Assembly: GCA_002455915.1 (NCBI GenBank)
Contig: DKLU01000269.1
Span: 1-5,289, forward strand
Origin: Chryseobacterium sp. UBA6632
Lineage (GTDB): Bacteria > Bacteroidota > Bacteroidia > Flavobacteriales > Weeksellaceae
Length of the DNA: 5,289 bases
Direction of reading: 5' to 3'
Positions within the stretch are counted from its first letter, which is position 1; each line of letters starts with the position of its first letter. This document shows positions 4,640 through 5,289 of this stretch, piece by piece. Both the position numbers and the translations under genes were made by a program. The notes below the pieces were generated by a model. That model had not been told where the DNA came from and did not search any database. It worked only from the letters and a program-made list of their open reading frames with translations.

Positions 4640-5289
4640 TTAAAATTGGAGGATATTCCCATCCTCTGAATTTTCTGCAATCTCTGTCGCAGACATTTTG
4701 TAGCGAACGCATTTTCTGCTGTTCAGCGGATCACGTTTGTATCTATCTTTCCACGGATTGGGTTTACCATATATCTTTTTATGAATAATTCCCACAATTT
4801 TATGCCTACCTAAAAATGAATCGAGTTCATCAATTTCTTTTTCTAAATCGGAGTTCAATGGTTTGTAATGAGTGACCATGTTTGGTTTTATTCTCAATAC
4901 AAATCTCCATGGTTCGATGAATTCGTAGTAAATATTATATCTCTTTTTGATCGGACAATAATCTTCTCTTTTTAGAAAATATTGTCTTTCCCGGGTTGTT
5001 AATCCCAACTTGGGATCGTTCCATTGATGTGTTGAAAGTCGAGCCAATTTCTGCTCTCTTTCAACATATATTCTTCGTCCGAATTTTCTTTTCTTTTTTA
5101 AGAATTTTCGGGTTTCTGAGTACATCTTTGTATTGATTTTATCTAAAATTCCTTGGAAGAAATCGCCATCTTTGGAACGTTTCACATCGTCTCTTACGAC
5201 AAAAAATCTTACAAAACCTCTCTGATAAGGCTGATCCAAAGGAACTAACGGAATATTTCTTCTTATTTTCCAGAGTTCTTTACTACGTT
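4640..5289 (-). CDS. Unrecognised basic protein, 5' end cut by the window edge
   Basis: I do not recognise this family. The frame is open to the right edge: upstream of a TTG at 5237-5239 it continues with 16 more plausible residues (ELWKIRRNIPLVP just before it), so that TTG is not the real start and at least 215 residues are coded. The protein has no signal peptide or membrane segment. It is rich in Lys and Arg, especially near KKKRKFGRR and KKRYNIYYEF, and rich in aromatic residues. It has only two cysteines, so no zinc site is evident. The stretch SDLEKEIDELDSFLGRHK may be a short helix pair. The basic character would suit RNA or ribosome binding, but that is inference. Its stop lies 10 bases before the rtcB start on the same strand, which makes co-transcription likely and makes it a candidate extra component of the module. 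Confidence 0.8.
   Translation of the reverse strand, partial: RSKELWKIRRNIPLVPLDQPYQRGFVRFFVVRDDVKRSKDGDFFQGILDKINTKMYSETRKFLKKKRKFGRRIYVEREQKLARLSTHQWNDPKLGLTTRERQYFLKREDYCPIKKRYNIYYEFIEPWRFVLRIKPNMVTHYKPLNSDLEKEIDELDSFLGRHKIVGIIHKKIYGKPNPWKDRYKRDPLNSRKCVRYKMSATEIAENSEDGNILQF
4649..4666 (-). other. Small hairpin just upstream of the rtcB start
   Basis: On the - strand GAGGAT and ATCCTC form a perfect 6-bp stem around a 6-base loop. It lies in the last codons of the upstream gene, about 19 bases before the rtcB ATG, and is followed by CAATTTTAAAAC, which carries only a short T run. It could modulate translational coupling or act as a weak attenuator, but a stem this short can arise by chance. 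Confidence 0.3.

Noticed and set aside
4630..4680. ATG starts at 4680 and 4662 for rtcB
   Set aside because: They overlap the upstream coding sequence and add residues unlike the RtcB N terminus. The ATG at 4629 has a clean A-rich leader.

Overview
The window looks like chromosomal DNA from a member of the Bacteroidota, most likely a flavobacterium of the Chryseobacterium kind. The evidence is low G+C, A-rich tracts in place of Shine-Dalgarno sequences before the start codons, a TAnnTTTG-type -7 promoter element, and small lipoproteins with a Bacteroidota-like lipobox. The genus is inferred from general style, not from a database match.

Left part (1-806, + strand): a gene-free stretch, visibly richer in G+C at its start, leads into a promoter. 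Two tandem small genes follow, each for a secreted lipoprotein with one CxxCH haem site. They are clearly duplicates of each other. An 11-bp hairpin with a T tract ends this unit and lies in the convergent junction with the genes that follow on the other strand.

Right part (835-5289, - strand): six closely packed genes read leftwards. In order of transcription they are an unrecognised basic protein cut by the window edge, the RNA ligase rtcB, a polymerase-beta-fold nucleotidyltransferase, a protein with two zinc ribbons, the release-factor homologue prfH, and a TPR-like protein with a lysine-rich tail. Four of the five junctions are very tight: a 10-base gap, a 1-base gap, a 22-base overlap and a 14-base overlap. 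The fifth, between rtcB and the nucleotidyltransferase, is 83 bases and is filled by heptamer repeats in inverted orientation that can fold into a long hairpin in the message.

Functionally, the RtcB-PrfH pair is known from published work as a ribosome rescue and repair module. PrfH releases the peptide from ribosomes whose 16S rRNA decoding centre has been cut, as by colicin E3-type ribotoxins, and RtcB then re-joins the 2',3'-cyclic-phosphate and 5'-OH ends. Here the pair is split by two genes and flanked by two more, so this appears to be an expanded version of the module. The roles of the nucleotidyltransferase, the zinc-ribbon protein, the TPR protein and the upstream basic protein within it are not established by the sequence and are the main points of interest.
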